A DNA stretch of 64,000 nt from Petrolisthes cinctipes (taxonomy: Eukaryota > Arthropoda > Malacostraca > Decapoda > Porcellanidae). This document shows positions 13,254 to 26,400 of this stretch, piece after piece. A program made the position numbers and the translations under genes. Numbering within the stretch: the stretch's first letter is position 1; each line of letters starts with the position of its first letter. The stretch is taken from the NCBI GenBank assembly GCA_033782935.1, contig JAWQEG010000167.1, forward strand, positions 1,799,501 through 1,863,500, read 5' to 3'. The notes beneath the pieces are model-generated. The model ran no database searches, had not been told where the DNA came from, and saw only the letters and a list, made by a program, of their open reading frames with translations.

Positions 13254-15015
13254 CATTCTAGTAAGGAGTAGACATGTACAGATCGCTTCTGGGACCCAAA
13301 AATACCGAATTTTCGGGTATTTTGAGCCTTATTTTGAGATATAAATGGATACTGAAGATGCATGCACATATCGACTATTTGCACCTAATATATCTATTTT
13401 TAGCATATTTTGGGTCTGTATCTTGAAAACATTCTAAGAAGGAGTAGGCATAGACATATCGCTTCCGGGACACAAAAATATCTAATTTTAGGGTGTTTTG
13501 AGCCTGAATTTGAGATATAAACGGGTACAGAAGATGCATGCACATATCGACTTTGGGCACCCAAAATATCGATTTTTAGTATGTTTTGGGCCGATATTTT
13601 GAAAATATTCTATCACTAAGTAAGCATGTACAGGTAGCTTCTGGGACCCAAAAAAATTAAATTTTTGGGTGTTTTGAGCCTGAATTTGGGATATAAACGG
13701 GTACAAAATATGTATGCACATATCGACTTTGGACACCTAAAATATCGAAATTTAGCATGTTTTAAGCCTATATTTTGAAAACATTCTAGCACTGAGTCTG
13801 TATGTACAGATCTCTTCTGGGATCCACAAATATCAAATTTTCGGGTGTTTTAAGCCTGAATTTGGGATATAAAAAGGTACAGAACATGCATGCACATATC
13901 AAACTTTGGGCACCTAAAATATCGATTTTCAGCTTGTTTTGGGCCTGTATTTTGAAAGTACTCTAACACGGAGTAGGCATGTACAGATTGCTTCTGGGAC
14001 CCCAAAATATCAAATTTTCGGGGGTTTTGACCCTGAATTTGAGATATAAAAGGATACAGAAGATGCATGCAATTATCGACTATGGGCAGCTAAAATATCG
14101 ATTTTCAGCATGTTTTGGGCATATATTTTGAAAATACTCAAACACGGAGTAGGCATATACAGATAGCTTCTGGGACCCAAAAATATCGAATTTTCGGGTG
14201 TTTTGAGCCTAAATTTGAGATATAAACGGGTACAGAACATGCATGCTCATATTGACTTTGGGCACCCAAAATATCGATTTTTAGCATGTTCTGAGCCTCT
14301 ATTTTAAAAACATTCTAGAACTGAGTAGGCATGTACAGATCGCTTCTGAGACCCAAAAATATTGAATTTTCGGGTGTTTTGAGCATGAATTTGAGATATA
14401 ACCGGGTACAGAGAATGCATACACATATTGACTTTGTGCACCTAAAATATCAATTTTCAGCATGTTTTGGGCCTGTATTTTAAAAAACACTCTAACACGG
14501 AGTATGCATGTACAGATTGCTTCAGGGACAAAAAAATATCGAATTTTCGGAGTTTTGAGCCTGAATTTGAGATATAAACGGGTACAGAGGATGCATGCAC
14601 ATATTGACTTTGGGCACCTAAAATATCGCTTTTGAGCATGTTTTAGGCCTGTATTTTGAAAATACTCTAACACGGAGTAGGCATGTACAGATCGCTTCTG
14701 GGACCCAAAAATATTGAATTTTCGGGTGTTTTGAGCCTGAAGTTGAGATATAACCGGATACAGAGAATGCATACACATATTGACTTTGTGCACCTAAAAT
14801 ACCAATTTTGAGCATGTTTTGGGCCTGTATTTTAAAAACACTCTAACACGGAGTATGCACGTACAGATCGCTTCTGGGACCCAAATAAATCGAATTTTCG
14901 GGGGTTTTCAGCCAGAATTTCTGATATAACCGGGTACAGAGGATGCATGCACATATCGACTTTTTGCACCTAAAATATCGATTTTGAGCATGTTTTGGGT
15001 CTGTATCTTGAAAAA
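13254..15015. repeat. A2 subunit b2 (10 monomers)
   Basis: Copy of 8322-10083 at +4,932 bp. It retains the A-type marker GCCTGAAGTTGAG near 14737, which B units replace by GCCTGAATTTGAG, and CAGGGACAAAAAAATATCG, which B units replace by CAGGGACACAAAAATATCG. Confidence 0.8.
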
Positions 15016-16076
15016 CATTCTAGCAAGGAGTAGGCATGTACAGATCGCTTCTGGGACCCAAAAATATCGAATTCTCTGGTGTATTGAACCTGAATTTGGG
15101 ATATAGACGGGTACAGAAGATGCATGCACTTATCGACTATAGGCAGCTAAAATATCGATTTTCAGCATGTTTTGGGCTTGTATTTTAAAAATACTCTAAC
15201 ACGGAGTAGGCATGTACAGATCGCGTCTGGGACCCAAAAATATCGAATTTTAGGGTGTTTTGAGCCTGAATTTGTGATATAAACGGGTACAGAACATGCA
15301 TGCACATATCGATTTTGGACACCTAAAATATCGATTTTTAGCATGTTTAGAGCCTATATTTTGAAAACATTCTAGCACTGAGTAGGCATGTACAGATCGC
15401 TTTTGGAACCCAAAAATATTGAATTTTCGGGTGTTTTGAGCCTGAATTTGATATGTAAACAGGTAATAAAGATGCATGCACATATCGACTCTTTGCACCA
15501 AAAATATCGATTTTGAGCATGTTTTGGGTCTGTATTGTGTAAATACTCTAACACGGAGTAGGCATGTACAGATCGCTTCAGGCACACAAAAATAACGGAT
15601 TTTTGGGTGTTTTGAGCCTGAATTTGAGATATAAACGGGTACAGAAGATGCATGCACATATTGACTTTGGGCACCTAAAATATCGATTTTGAGCATGTTT
15701 TGGGCCTGTATTTTGAAAATACTCTAACACGGTATAGTAATGTACAGATCGCTTCTTGGACACAAAAATATCGATTTTTTGGGTGTTTTGAACCTGAATT
15801 AGGGATATACACGGGTACAGAAGATGCATACACATATTGACTTTGGGCACCTAATATATCGATTTTCAGCATGTTTTTGGCCTATATTTTAAAAACACTC
15901 TAACACGGAGTATGCACGTACAGATCGCTTCTGGGTCCCAAATAAATCGAATTTTCGGGGGTTTTGAGCCAGAATTTAGGATATAACCGGGTACAGAGGA
16001 TGCATGTACATATCGACTTTTTGCACCTAAAATATCGATTTTGAGCATGTTTTTGGTCTGTATCTTGAAAAACATT

Positions 16077-16778
16077 CTAGCAAGGAGTAGTCATGTACAG
16101 ATCGCTTCTGGGACCCAAAAATATCGAATTTTCTGGTGTTTTGAACCTGAATTTGGGATATAGACGGGTACAGAAGATGCATACACATATTGACTTTGGG
16201 CACCTAAAATATAGATTTTCAGCATGTTTTGGACGTGTAATTTGAAAATACTTTGACACGGAGTAGGCATGTACAGATCGCTTCTGGGACACAAAAATAT
16301 CGATTTTTGGGTGTTTTGAGCCTGAATTTGAGATATAAACGGGTACAGAAGATGCATGCACATATCGACTTTGGACACCTAAAATATCGATTTATAGCAT
16401 GTTTTAAGTCTGTATTTTAAAAACATTCTAGCACTGAGTAGGCATGTGTAGATCGCTTAAGGGACCCCAAAATATCGAATTTTCGGAGTTTTGAGCCTGA
16501 ATTTGAGATATAAACGGGTACAGAAGATGCATGCACATATCGACTTTTTGCACTTAAAATATCGATTTTGAGCATGTTTTGGGTCTGTATCTTGAAAACA
16601 TTCTACCAAAGAGTAGGCATGTACAGATCGCTTCTGGGACCCAAAAATATTGAATATTTGGGTGTTTTGAGCCTGAATTTGAGATATAAACGGGTACTGA
16701 AGATGCAGGCACATATCGACTTTTTGCACCTAAAATATTGATTTTGAGCTTGTTTTGGGTCAATATCTTAAAAACATT
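16077..16778. repeat. B1 internal 4-monomer block, first copy (702 bp)
   Basis: It repeats immediately as 16779-17480. First-copy markers are TCTGGTGTTTTGAACC, TACTTTGACACGG and CATTCTACCAAAGAG. Units B2, B3 and B4 carry the TACTTTGACACGG type, i.e. the first-copy state. The duplication ends lie in CATTCTAG(C/T)AAGGAGTAG, a natural site for out-of-register exchange. Confidence 0.85.
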
Positions 16779-17480
16779 CTAGCAAGGAGTAGTCATGTAC
16801 AGATCGCTTCTGGGACCCAAAAATATCGAATTTTCTGTTGTTTTGAACCTGAATTTGGGATATAGACGGGTACAGAAGATGCATACACATATTGACTTTG
16901 GGCACCTAAAATATAGATTTTCAGCATGTTTTGGACGTGTAATTTGAAAATACTCTAACACGGAGTAGGCATGTACAGATCGCTTCTGGGACACAAAAAT
17001 ATCGATTTTTGGGTGTTTTGAGCCTGAATTTGAGATATAAACGGGTACAGAAGATGCATGCACATATCGACTTTGGACACCTAAAATATCGATTTATAGC
17101 ATGTTTTAAGCCTGTATTTTAAAAACATTCTAGCACTGAGTAGGCATGTGTAGATCGCTTAAGGGACCCCAAAATATCGAATTTTCGGAGTTTTGAGCCT
17201 GAATTTGAGATATAAACGGGTACAGAAGATGCATGCACATATCGACTTTTTGCACTTAAAATATCGATTTTGAGCATGTTTTGGGTCTGTATCTTGAAAA
17301 CATTCTAGCAAAGAGTAGGCATGTACAGATCGCTTCTGGGACCCAAAAATATTGAATATTTGGGTGTTTTGAGCCTGAATTTGAGATATAAACGGGTACT
17401 GAAGATGCAGGCACATATCGACTTTTTGCACCTAAAATATTGATTTTGAGCTTGTTTTGGGTCAATATCTTAAAAACATT
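16779..17480. repeat. B1 internal 4-monomer block, second copy (702 bp)
   Basis: Second copy, with TCTGTTGTTTTGAACC near 16834, TACTCTAACACGG near 16951 and CATTCTAGCAAAGAG near 17300. Unit B5 carries this second-copy state (TCTGTTG near 33548), unlike B2 to B4. Confidence 0.85.
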
Positions 17481-19575
17481 CTAGTAAGGAGTAGGCATGT
17501 ACAGATCGCTTCTGGGACCCAAAAATACCGAATTTTCGGGTGTTTTGAGCCTTATTTTGAGATATAAATGGATACTGAAGATGCATGCACATATCGACTT
17601 TTTGCACCTAATATATCTATTTTTAGCATGTTTTGGGTCTGTATCTTGAAAACATTCTAAGAAGGAGTAGGCATAGACATATCGCTTCTGGGACACAAAA
17701 ATATCTAATTTTCGGGTGTTTTGAGCCAGAATTTGAGATATAAACGGGTACAAAAGATGTATGCACATATCGACTTTGGACACCTAAAATATCGAATTTT
17801 AGCATGTTTTAAGCCTATATTTTGAAAACATTCTAGCACTTAGTAGATATGTACAGATCTCTTCTGGGATCCAAAAATATCAAATTTTCGGGTGTTTTAA
17901 GCCTGAATTTGGGATATAAAAGGGTACAGAACATGCATGCACATATCGACTTTGGGCACCTAAAATATCGATTTTCAGCATGTTTTAGGCCTGTATTTTG
18001 AAAGTTCTCTAACACGGAGTAGGCATGTACAGATTGCTTCTGGGACCCCAAAATATCAAATTTTCGGGGGTTTTGAGCCTGAATTTGAGATATAAAAGGG
18101 TACAGAAGATGCATTCACTTATCGACTATAGGCAGCTAAAATATCGATTTTCAGCATGTTTTGGGCATGTATTTTAAAAATACTCTAACACGGAGTAGGC
18201 ATGTACAGATCGCGTCTGGGACCCAAAAATATCGAATTTTCGGGTGTTTTGAGCCTGAATTTGAGATGTAAACAGGTAATGAAGATGCATGCACATATCG
18301 ACTATTTGCACTTAAAATATTGATTTTGAGCATGTTTTGGGTCTGTATTTTGAAAATACTTTAACACGGAGTATGCACGTACAGATCGCTTCTGGGACCC
18401 AAATAAATCGAATTTTCGGGGGTTTTGAGCCAGAATTTGGGATATAAACGGGTACAGAAGATGCATGCACATATCGACTTTTTGCACCTAAAATATCGAT
18501 TTTGAGCATGTTTTGGGTCTGTATTTTAAAAACATTCTAGCACTGAGTAGGCATGTGCAGATCGCTTAAGGGACCTAAAAATATCGAATTTTTGGAGTTT
18601 TGAGCCTGAATTTGAGATATAAACGGATACAGAAGATGCATGCACATATCGACTTTGGGCACCTAAAACATCGATTTTGAGCATGTTTTGGGCCTGTATT
18701 TTAAAAATACTATAACACGGTGTAGACATGTACAGATCGCTTCTGGAACACAAAAATGTCGATTTTTTGGGTGTTTTGAGCCTGAATATGAGATATAAAC
18801 GGGTACAGAAGATGCATGCACATATCGACTTTGGCACCCAAAATATCGATTTTTAGTATGTTTTGGGCGTATAATTTGAAAATATTCTATCACTAAGTAA
18901 GCATGTACAGGTAGCTTCTGGGACCCAAAAAAATTAAATTTTTGGGTGTTTTGAGCCTGAATTTGGGATATAAACGGGTACAAAATATGTATGCACATAT
19001 CGACTTTGGACACCTAAAATATCGAAATTTAGCATGTTTTAAGCCTATATTTTGAAAACATTCTAGCACTGAGTCTGTATGTACAGATCTCTTCTGGGAT
19101 CCACAAATATCAAATTTTCGGGTGTTTTAAGCCTGAATTTGGTATATAAAAAGGTACAGAACATGCATGCACATATCAAACTTTGGGCACCTAAAATATC
19201 GATTTTCAGCTTGTTTTGGGCCTGTATTTTGAAAGTACTCTAACACGGAGTAGGCATGTACAGATTGCTTCTGGGACCCCAAAATATCAAATTTTCGGGG
19301 GTTTTGACCCTGAATTTGAGATATAAAAGGATACAGAAGATGCATGCAATTATCGACTATGGGCAGCTAAAATATCGATTTTCAGCATGTTTTGGGCATG
19401 TATTTTGAAAATACTCAAACACGGAGTAGGCATATACAGATAGCTTCTGGGACCCAAAAATATCGAATTTTCGGGTGTTTTGAGCCTAAATTTGAGATAT
19501 AAACGGGTACAGAACATGCATGCTCATATTGACTTTGGGCACCCAAAATATCGATTTTTAGCATGTTCTGAGCCT

Positions 19576-22500
19576 CTATTTTAAAAACATTCTAGAACTG
19601 AGTAGGCATGTACAGATCGCTTCTGAGACCCAAAAATATTGAATTTTCGGGTGTTTTGAGCATGAATTTGAGATATAACCGGGTACAGAGAATGCATACA
19701 CATATTGACTTTGTGCACCTAAAATATCAATTTTCAGCATGTTTTGGGCCTGTATTTTAAAAAACACTCTAACACGGAGTATGCATGTACAGATTGCTTC
19801 AGGGACACAAAAATATCGAATTTTCGGAGTTTTGAGCCTGAATTTGAGATATAAACGGGTACAGAGGATGCATGCACATATTGACTTTGGGCACCTAAAA
19901 TATCGATTTTGAGCATGTTTTAGGCCTGTATTTTGAAAATACTCTAACACGGAGTAGGCATGTACAGATCGCTTCTGGGACCCAAAAATATTGAATTTTC
20001 GGGTGTTTTGAGCCTGAATTTGAGATATAACCGGATACAGAGAATGCATACACATATTGACTTTGTGCACCTAAAATACCAATTTTGAGCATGTTTTGGG
20101 CCTGTATTTTAAAAACACTCTAACACGGAGTATGCACGTACAGATCGCTTCTGGGACCCAAATAAATCGAATTTTCGGGGGTTTTCAGCCAGAATTTCTG
20201 ATATAACCGGGTACAGAGGATGCATGCACATATCGACTTTTTGCACCTAAAATATCGATTTTGAGCATGTTTTGGGTCTGTATCTTGAAAAACATTCTAG
20301 CAAGGAGTAGGCATGTACAGATCGCTTCTGGGACCCAAAAATATCGAATTCTCTGGTGTATTGAACCTGAATTTGGGATATAGACGGGTACAGAAGATGC
20401 ATGCACTTATCGACTATAGGCAGCTAAAATATCGATTTTCAGCATGTTTTGGGCTTGTATTTTAAAAATACTCTAACACGGAGTAGGCATGTACAGATCG
20501 CGTCTGGGACCCAAAAATATCGAATTTTAGGGTGTTTTGAGCCTGAATTTGTGATATAAACGGGTACAGAACATGCATGCACATATCGATTTTGGACACC
20601 TAAAATATCGATTTTTAGCATGTTTAGAGCCTATATTTTGAAAACATTCTAGCACTGAGTAGGCATGTACAGATCGCTTTTGGAACCCAAAAATATTGAA
20701 TTTTCGGGTGTTTTGAGCCTGAATTTGATATGTAAACAGGTAATAAAGATGCATGCACATATCGACTCTTTGCACCAAAAATATCGATTTTGAGCATGTT
20801 TTGGGTCTGTATTGTGTAAATACTCTAACACGGAGTAGGCATGTACAGATCGCTTCAGGCACACAAAAATAACGGATTTTTGGGTGTTTTGAGCCTGAAT
20901 TTGAGATATAAACGGGTACAGAAGATGCATGCACATATTGACTTTGGGCACCTAAAATATCGATTTTGAGCATGTTTTGGGCCTGTATTTTGAAAATACT
21001 CTAACACGGTATAGTAATGTACAGATCGCTTCTTGGACACAAAAATATCGATTTTTTGGGTGTTTTGAACCTGAATTAGGGATATACACGGGTACAGAAG
21101 ATGCATACACATATTGACTTTGGGCACCTAATATATCGATTTTCAGCATGTTTTTGGCCTATATTTTAAAAACACTCTAACACGGAGTATGCACGTACAG
21201 ATCGCTTCTGGGTCCCAAATAAATCGAATTTTCGGGGGTTTTGAGCCAGAATTTAGGATATAACCGGGTACAGAGGATGCATGTACATATCGACTTTTTG
21301 CACCTAAAATATCGATTTTGAGCATGTTTTTGGTCTGTATCTTGAAAAACATTCTAGCAAGGAGTAGTCATGTACAGATCGCTTCTGGGACCCAAAAATA
21401 TCGAATTTTCTGGTGTTTTGAACCTGAATTTGGGATATAGACGGGTACAGAAGATGCATACACATATTGACTTTGGGCACCTAAAATATAGATTTTCAGC
21501 ATGTTTTGGACGTGTAATTTGAAAATACTTTGACACGGAGTAGGCATGTACAGATCGCTTCTGGGACACAAAAATATCGATTTTTGGGTGTTTTGAGCCT
21601 GAATTTGAGATATAAACGGGTACAGAAGATGCATGCACATATCGACTTTGGACACCTAAAATATTGATTTATAGCATGTTTTAAGCCTGTATTTTAAAAA
21701 CATTCTAGCACTGAGTAGGCATGTGTAGATCGCTTAAGGGACCCCAAAATATCGAATTTTCGGAGTTTTGAGCCTGAATTTGAGATATAAACGGGTACAG
21801 AAGATGCATGCACATATCGACTTTTTGCACTTAAAATATCGATTTTGAGCATGTTTTGGGTCTGTATCTTGAAAACATTCTAGCAAAGAGTAGGCATGTA
21901 CAGATCGCTTCTGGGACCCAAAAATATTGAATATTTGGGTGTTTTGAGCCTGAATTTGAGATATAAACGGGTACTGAAGATGCAGGCACATATCGACTTT
22001 TTGCACCTAAAATATTGATTTTGAGCTTGTTTTGGGTCTGTATCTTGAAAACATTCTAAGAAGGAGTAGGCATAGACATATCGCTTCTGGGACACAAAAA
22101 TATCTAATTTTCGGGTGTTTTGAGCCAGAATTTGAGATATAAACGGGTACAAAAGATGTATGCACATATCGACTTTGGACACCTAAAATATCGAATTTTA
22201 GCATGTTTTAAGCCTATATTTTGAAAACATTCTAGCACTTAGTAGATATGTACAGATCTCTTCTGGGATCCAAAAATATCAAATTTTCGGGTGTTTTAAG
22301 CCTGAATTTGGGATATAAAAGGGTACAGAACATGCATGCACATATCGACTTTGGGCACCTAAAATATCGATTTTCAGCATGTTTTAGGCCTGTATTTTGA
22401 AAGTACTCTAACACGGAGTAGGCATGTACAGATTGCTTCTGGGACCCCAAAATATCAAATTTTCGGGGGTTTTGAGCCTGAATTTGAGATATAAAAGGGT

Positions 22501-23446
22501 ACAGAAGATGCATTCACTTATCGACTATAGGCAGCTAAAATATCGATTTTCAGCATGTTTTGGGCATGTATTTTAAAAATACTCTAACACGGAGTAGGCA
22601 TGTACAGATCGCGTCTGGGACCCAAAAATATCGAATTTTCGGGTGTTTTGTGCCTGAATTTGAGATGTAAACAGGTAATGAAGATGCATGCACATATCGA
22701 CTATTTGCACTTAAAATATTGATTTTGAGCATGTTTTGGGTCTGTATTTTGAAAATACTTTAACACGGAGTATGCACGTACAGATCGCTTCTGGGACCCA
22801 AATAAATCGAATTTTCGGGGGTTTTGAGCCAGAATTTGGGATATAAACGGGTACAGAAGATGCATGCACATATCGACTTTTTGCACCTAAAATATCGATT
22901 TTGAGCATGTTTTGGGTCTGTATTTTAAAAACATTCTAGCACTGAGTAGGCATGTGCAGATCGCTTAAGGGACCTAAAAATATCGAATTTTTGGAGTTTT
23001 GAGCCTGAATTTGAGATATAAACGGATACAGAAGATGCATGCACATATCGACTTTGGGCACCTAAAACATCGATTTTGAGCATGTTTTGGGCCTGTATTT
23101 TAAAAATACTATAACACGGTGTAGACATGTACAGATCGCTTCTGGAACACAAAAATGTCGATTTTTTGGGTGTTTTGAGCCTGAATATGAGATATAAAAG
23201 GATACAGAAGATGCATGCAATTATCGACTATGGGCAGCTAAAATATCGATTTTCAGCATGTTTTGGGCATGTATTTTGAAAATACTCAAACACGGAGTAG
23301 GCATATACAGATAGCTTCTGGGACCCAAAAATATCGAATTTTCGGGTGTTTTGAGCCTAAATTTGAGATATAAACGGGTACAGAACATGCATGCTCATAT
23401 TGACTTTGGGCACCCAAAATATCGATTTTTAGCATGTTCTGAGCCT
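19576..23446. repeat. HOR unit B2, 22 monomers, 3,871 bp
   Basis: Same order as B1 but eight monomers shorter. It has only one copy of the 4-monomer block. It has lost one monomer near 22030 (GAGCTTGTTTTGGGTC joined to TGTATCTTGAAAACATTCT) and three more near 23195-23200 (GAATATGAGATATAAA joined to AGGATACAGAAGATGC). 30-8=22 accounts exactly for the length. Confidence 0.87.
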
Positions 23447-26400
23447 CTATTTTAAAAACATTCTAGAACTGAGTAGGCATGTACAGATCGCTTCTGAGAC
23501 CCAAAAATATTGAATTTTCGGGTGTTTTGAGCATGAATTTGAGATATAACCGGGTACAGAGAATGCATACACATATTGACTTTGTGCACCTAAAATATCA
23601 ATTTTCAGCATGTTTTGGGCCTGTATTTTAAAAAACACTCTAACACGGAGTATGCATGTACAGATTGCTTCAGGGACACAAAAATATCGAATTTTCGGAG
23701 TTTTGAGCCTGAATTTGAGATATAAACGGGTACAGAGGATGCATGCACATATTGACTTTGGGCACCTAAAATATCGATTTTGAGCATGTTTTAGGCCTGT
23801 ATTTTGAAAATACTCTAACACGGAGTAGGCATGTACAGATCGCTTCTGGGACCCAAAAATATTGAATTTTCGGGTGTTTTGAGCCTGAATTTGAGATATA
23901 ACCGGATACAGAGAATGCATACACATATTGACTTTGTGCACCTAAAATACCAATTTTGAGCATGTTTTGGGCCTGTATTTTAAAAACACTCTAACACGGA
24001 GTATGCACGTACAGATCGCTTCTGGGACCCAAATAAATCGAATTTTCGGGGGTTTTCAGCCAGAATTTCTGATATAACCGGGTACAGAGGATGCATGCAC
24101 ATATCGACTTTTTGCACCTAAAATATCGATTTTGAGCATGTTTTGGGTCTGTATCTTGAAAAACATTCTAGCAAGGAGTAGGCATGTACAGATCGCTTCT
24201 GGGACCCAAAAATATCGAATTCTCTGGTGTATTGAACCTGAATTTGGGATATAGACGGGTACAGAAGATGCATGCACTTATCGACTATAGGCAGCTAAAA
24301 TATCGATTTTCAGCATGTTTTGGGCTTGTATTTTAAAAATACTCTAACACGGAGTAGGCATGTACAGATCGCGTCTGGGACCCAAAAATATCGAATTTTA
24401 GGGTGTTTTGAGCCTGAATTTGTGATATAAACGGGTACAGAACATGCATGCACATATCGATTTTGGACACCTAAAATATCGATTTTTAGCATGTTTAGAG
24501 CCTATATTTTGAAAACATTCTAGCACTGAGTAGGCATGTACAGATCGCTTTTGGAACCCAAAAATATTGAATTTTCGGGTGTTTTGAGCCTGAATTTGAT
24601 ATGTAAACAGGTAATAAAGATGCATGCACATATCGACTCTTTGCACCAAAAATATCGATTTTGAGCATGTTTTGGGTCTGTATTGTGTAAATACTTTAAC
24701 ACGGAGTAGGCATGTACAGATCGCTTCAGGCACACAAAAATAACGGATTTTTGGGTGTTTTGAGCCTGAATTTGAGATATAAACGGGTACAGAAGATGCA
24801 TGCACATATTGACTTTGGGCACCTAAAATATCGATTTTGAGCATGTTTTGGGCCTGTATTTTGAAAATACTCTAACACGGTATAGTAATGTACAGATCGC
24901 TTCTTGGACACAAAAATATCGATTTTTTGGGTGTTTTGAACCTGAATTAGGGATATACACGGGTACAGAAGATGCATACACATATTGACTTTGGGCACCT
25001 AATATATCGATTTTCAGCATGTTTTTGGCCTATATTTTAAAAACACTCTAACACGGAGTATGCACGTACAGATCGCTTCTGGGTCCCAAATAAATCGAAT
25101 TTTCGGGGGTTTTGAGCCAGAATTTAGGATATAACCGGGTACAGAGGATGCATGTACATATCGACTTTTTGCACCTAAAATATCGATTTTGAGCATGTTT
25201 TTGGTCTGTATCTTGAAAAACATTCTAGCAAGGAGTAGTCATGTACAGATCGCTTCTGGGACCCAAAAATATCGAATTTTCTGGTGTTTTGAACCTGAAT
25301 TTGGGATATAGACGGGTACAGAAGATGCATACACATATTGACTTTGGGCACCTAAAATATAGATTTTCAGCATGTTTTGGACGTGTAATTTGAAAATACT
25401 TTGACACGGAGTAGGCATGTACAGATCGCTTCTGGGATACAAAAATATCGATTTTTGGGTGTTTTGAGCCTGAATTTGAGATATAAACGGGTACAGAAGA
25501 TGCATGCACATATCGACTTTGGACACCTAAAATATTGATTTATAGCATGTTTTAAGCCTGTATTTTAAAAACATTCTAGCACTGAGTAGGCATGTGTAGA
25601 TCGCTTAAGGGACCCCAAAATATCGAATTTTCGGAGTTTTGAGCCTGAATTTGAGATATAAACGGGTACAGAAGATGCATGCACATATCGACTTTTTGCA
25701 CTTAAAATATCGATTTTGAGCATGTTTTGGGTCTGTATCTTGAAAACATTCTAGCAAAGAGTAGGCATGTACAGATCGCTTCTGGGACCCAAAAATATTG
25801 AATATTTGGGTGTTTTGAGCCTGAATTTGAGATATAAACGGGTACTGAAGATGCAGGCACATATCGACTTTTTGCACCTAAAATATTGATTTTGAGCTTG
25901 TTTTGGGTCAATATCTTAAAAACATTCTAGTAAGGAGTAGGCATGTACAGATCGCTTCTGGGACCCAAAAATACCGAATTTTCGGGTGCTTTGAGCCTTA
26001 TTTTGAGATATAAATGGATACTGAAGATGCATGCACATATCGACTTTTTGCACCTAATATATCTATTTTTAGCATGTTTTGGGTCTGTATCTTGAAAACA
26101 TTCTAAGAAGGAGTAGGCATAGACATATCGCTTCTGGGACACAAAAATATCTAATTTTCGGGTGTTTTGAGCCAGAATTTGAGATATAAACGGGTACAAA
26201 AGATGTATGCACATATCGACTTTGGACACCTAAAATATCGAATTTTAGCATGTTTTAAGCCTATATTTTGAAAACATTCTAGCACTTAGTAGATATGTAC
26301 AGATCTCTTCTGGGATCCAAAAATATCAAATTTTCGGGTGTTTTAAGCCTGAATTTGGGATATAAAAGGGTACAGAACATGCATGCACATATCGACTTTG

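Larger units (their letters stand above)
10084..15015. repeat. HOR unit A2, 28 monomers, 4,932 bp
   Basis: Second copy of the A unit, of the same length as A1 with the same three-subunit structure. Visible private changes include GCCTTTATTTTG near 12182 (A1 has GCCTATATTTTG) and ATATCGCTTTTGAG near 14629 (other copies have ATATCGATTTTGAG). The unit ends where CATTCTAGTAAGG gives way to CATTCTAGCAAGG at 15016, which starts B-type sequence. Confidence 0.9.
15016..19575. repeat. HOR unit B1 (B-specific part; period ~5,277 bp, 30 monomers)
   Basis: Sequence from 15016 recurs at 20293 onward (+5,277 bp). B markers include GAATTCTCTGGTGTATTG, ATAGACGGGTACAG, CGACTATAGGCAGC, AAATAACGGATTTTTGGG and GATCGCTTAAGGGACC. 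It contains an internal 4-monomer tandem duplication (16077-17480). Its tail, from about 18885, switches to A-type sequence (CTATCACTAAGTAAGC, then the GAGTCTGTATGTACAG monomer) matching 8676-9366 at +10,209 bp. B1 is therefore a B/A chimera leading into the shared core at 19320-20230. Confidence 0.85.

Noticed and set aside
5152..15015. A1/A2 identity as an assembly artefact
   Set aside because: The two copies have private substitutions (for example near 5741, 5915, 12182 and 14629), which argues for two real copies. Only long reads can settle the copy number.
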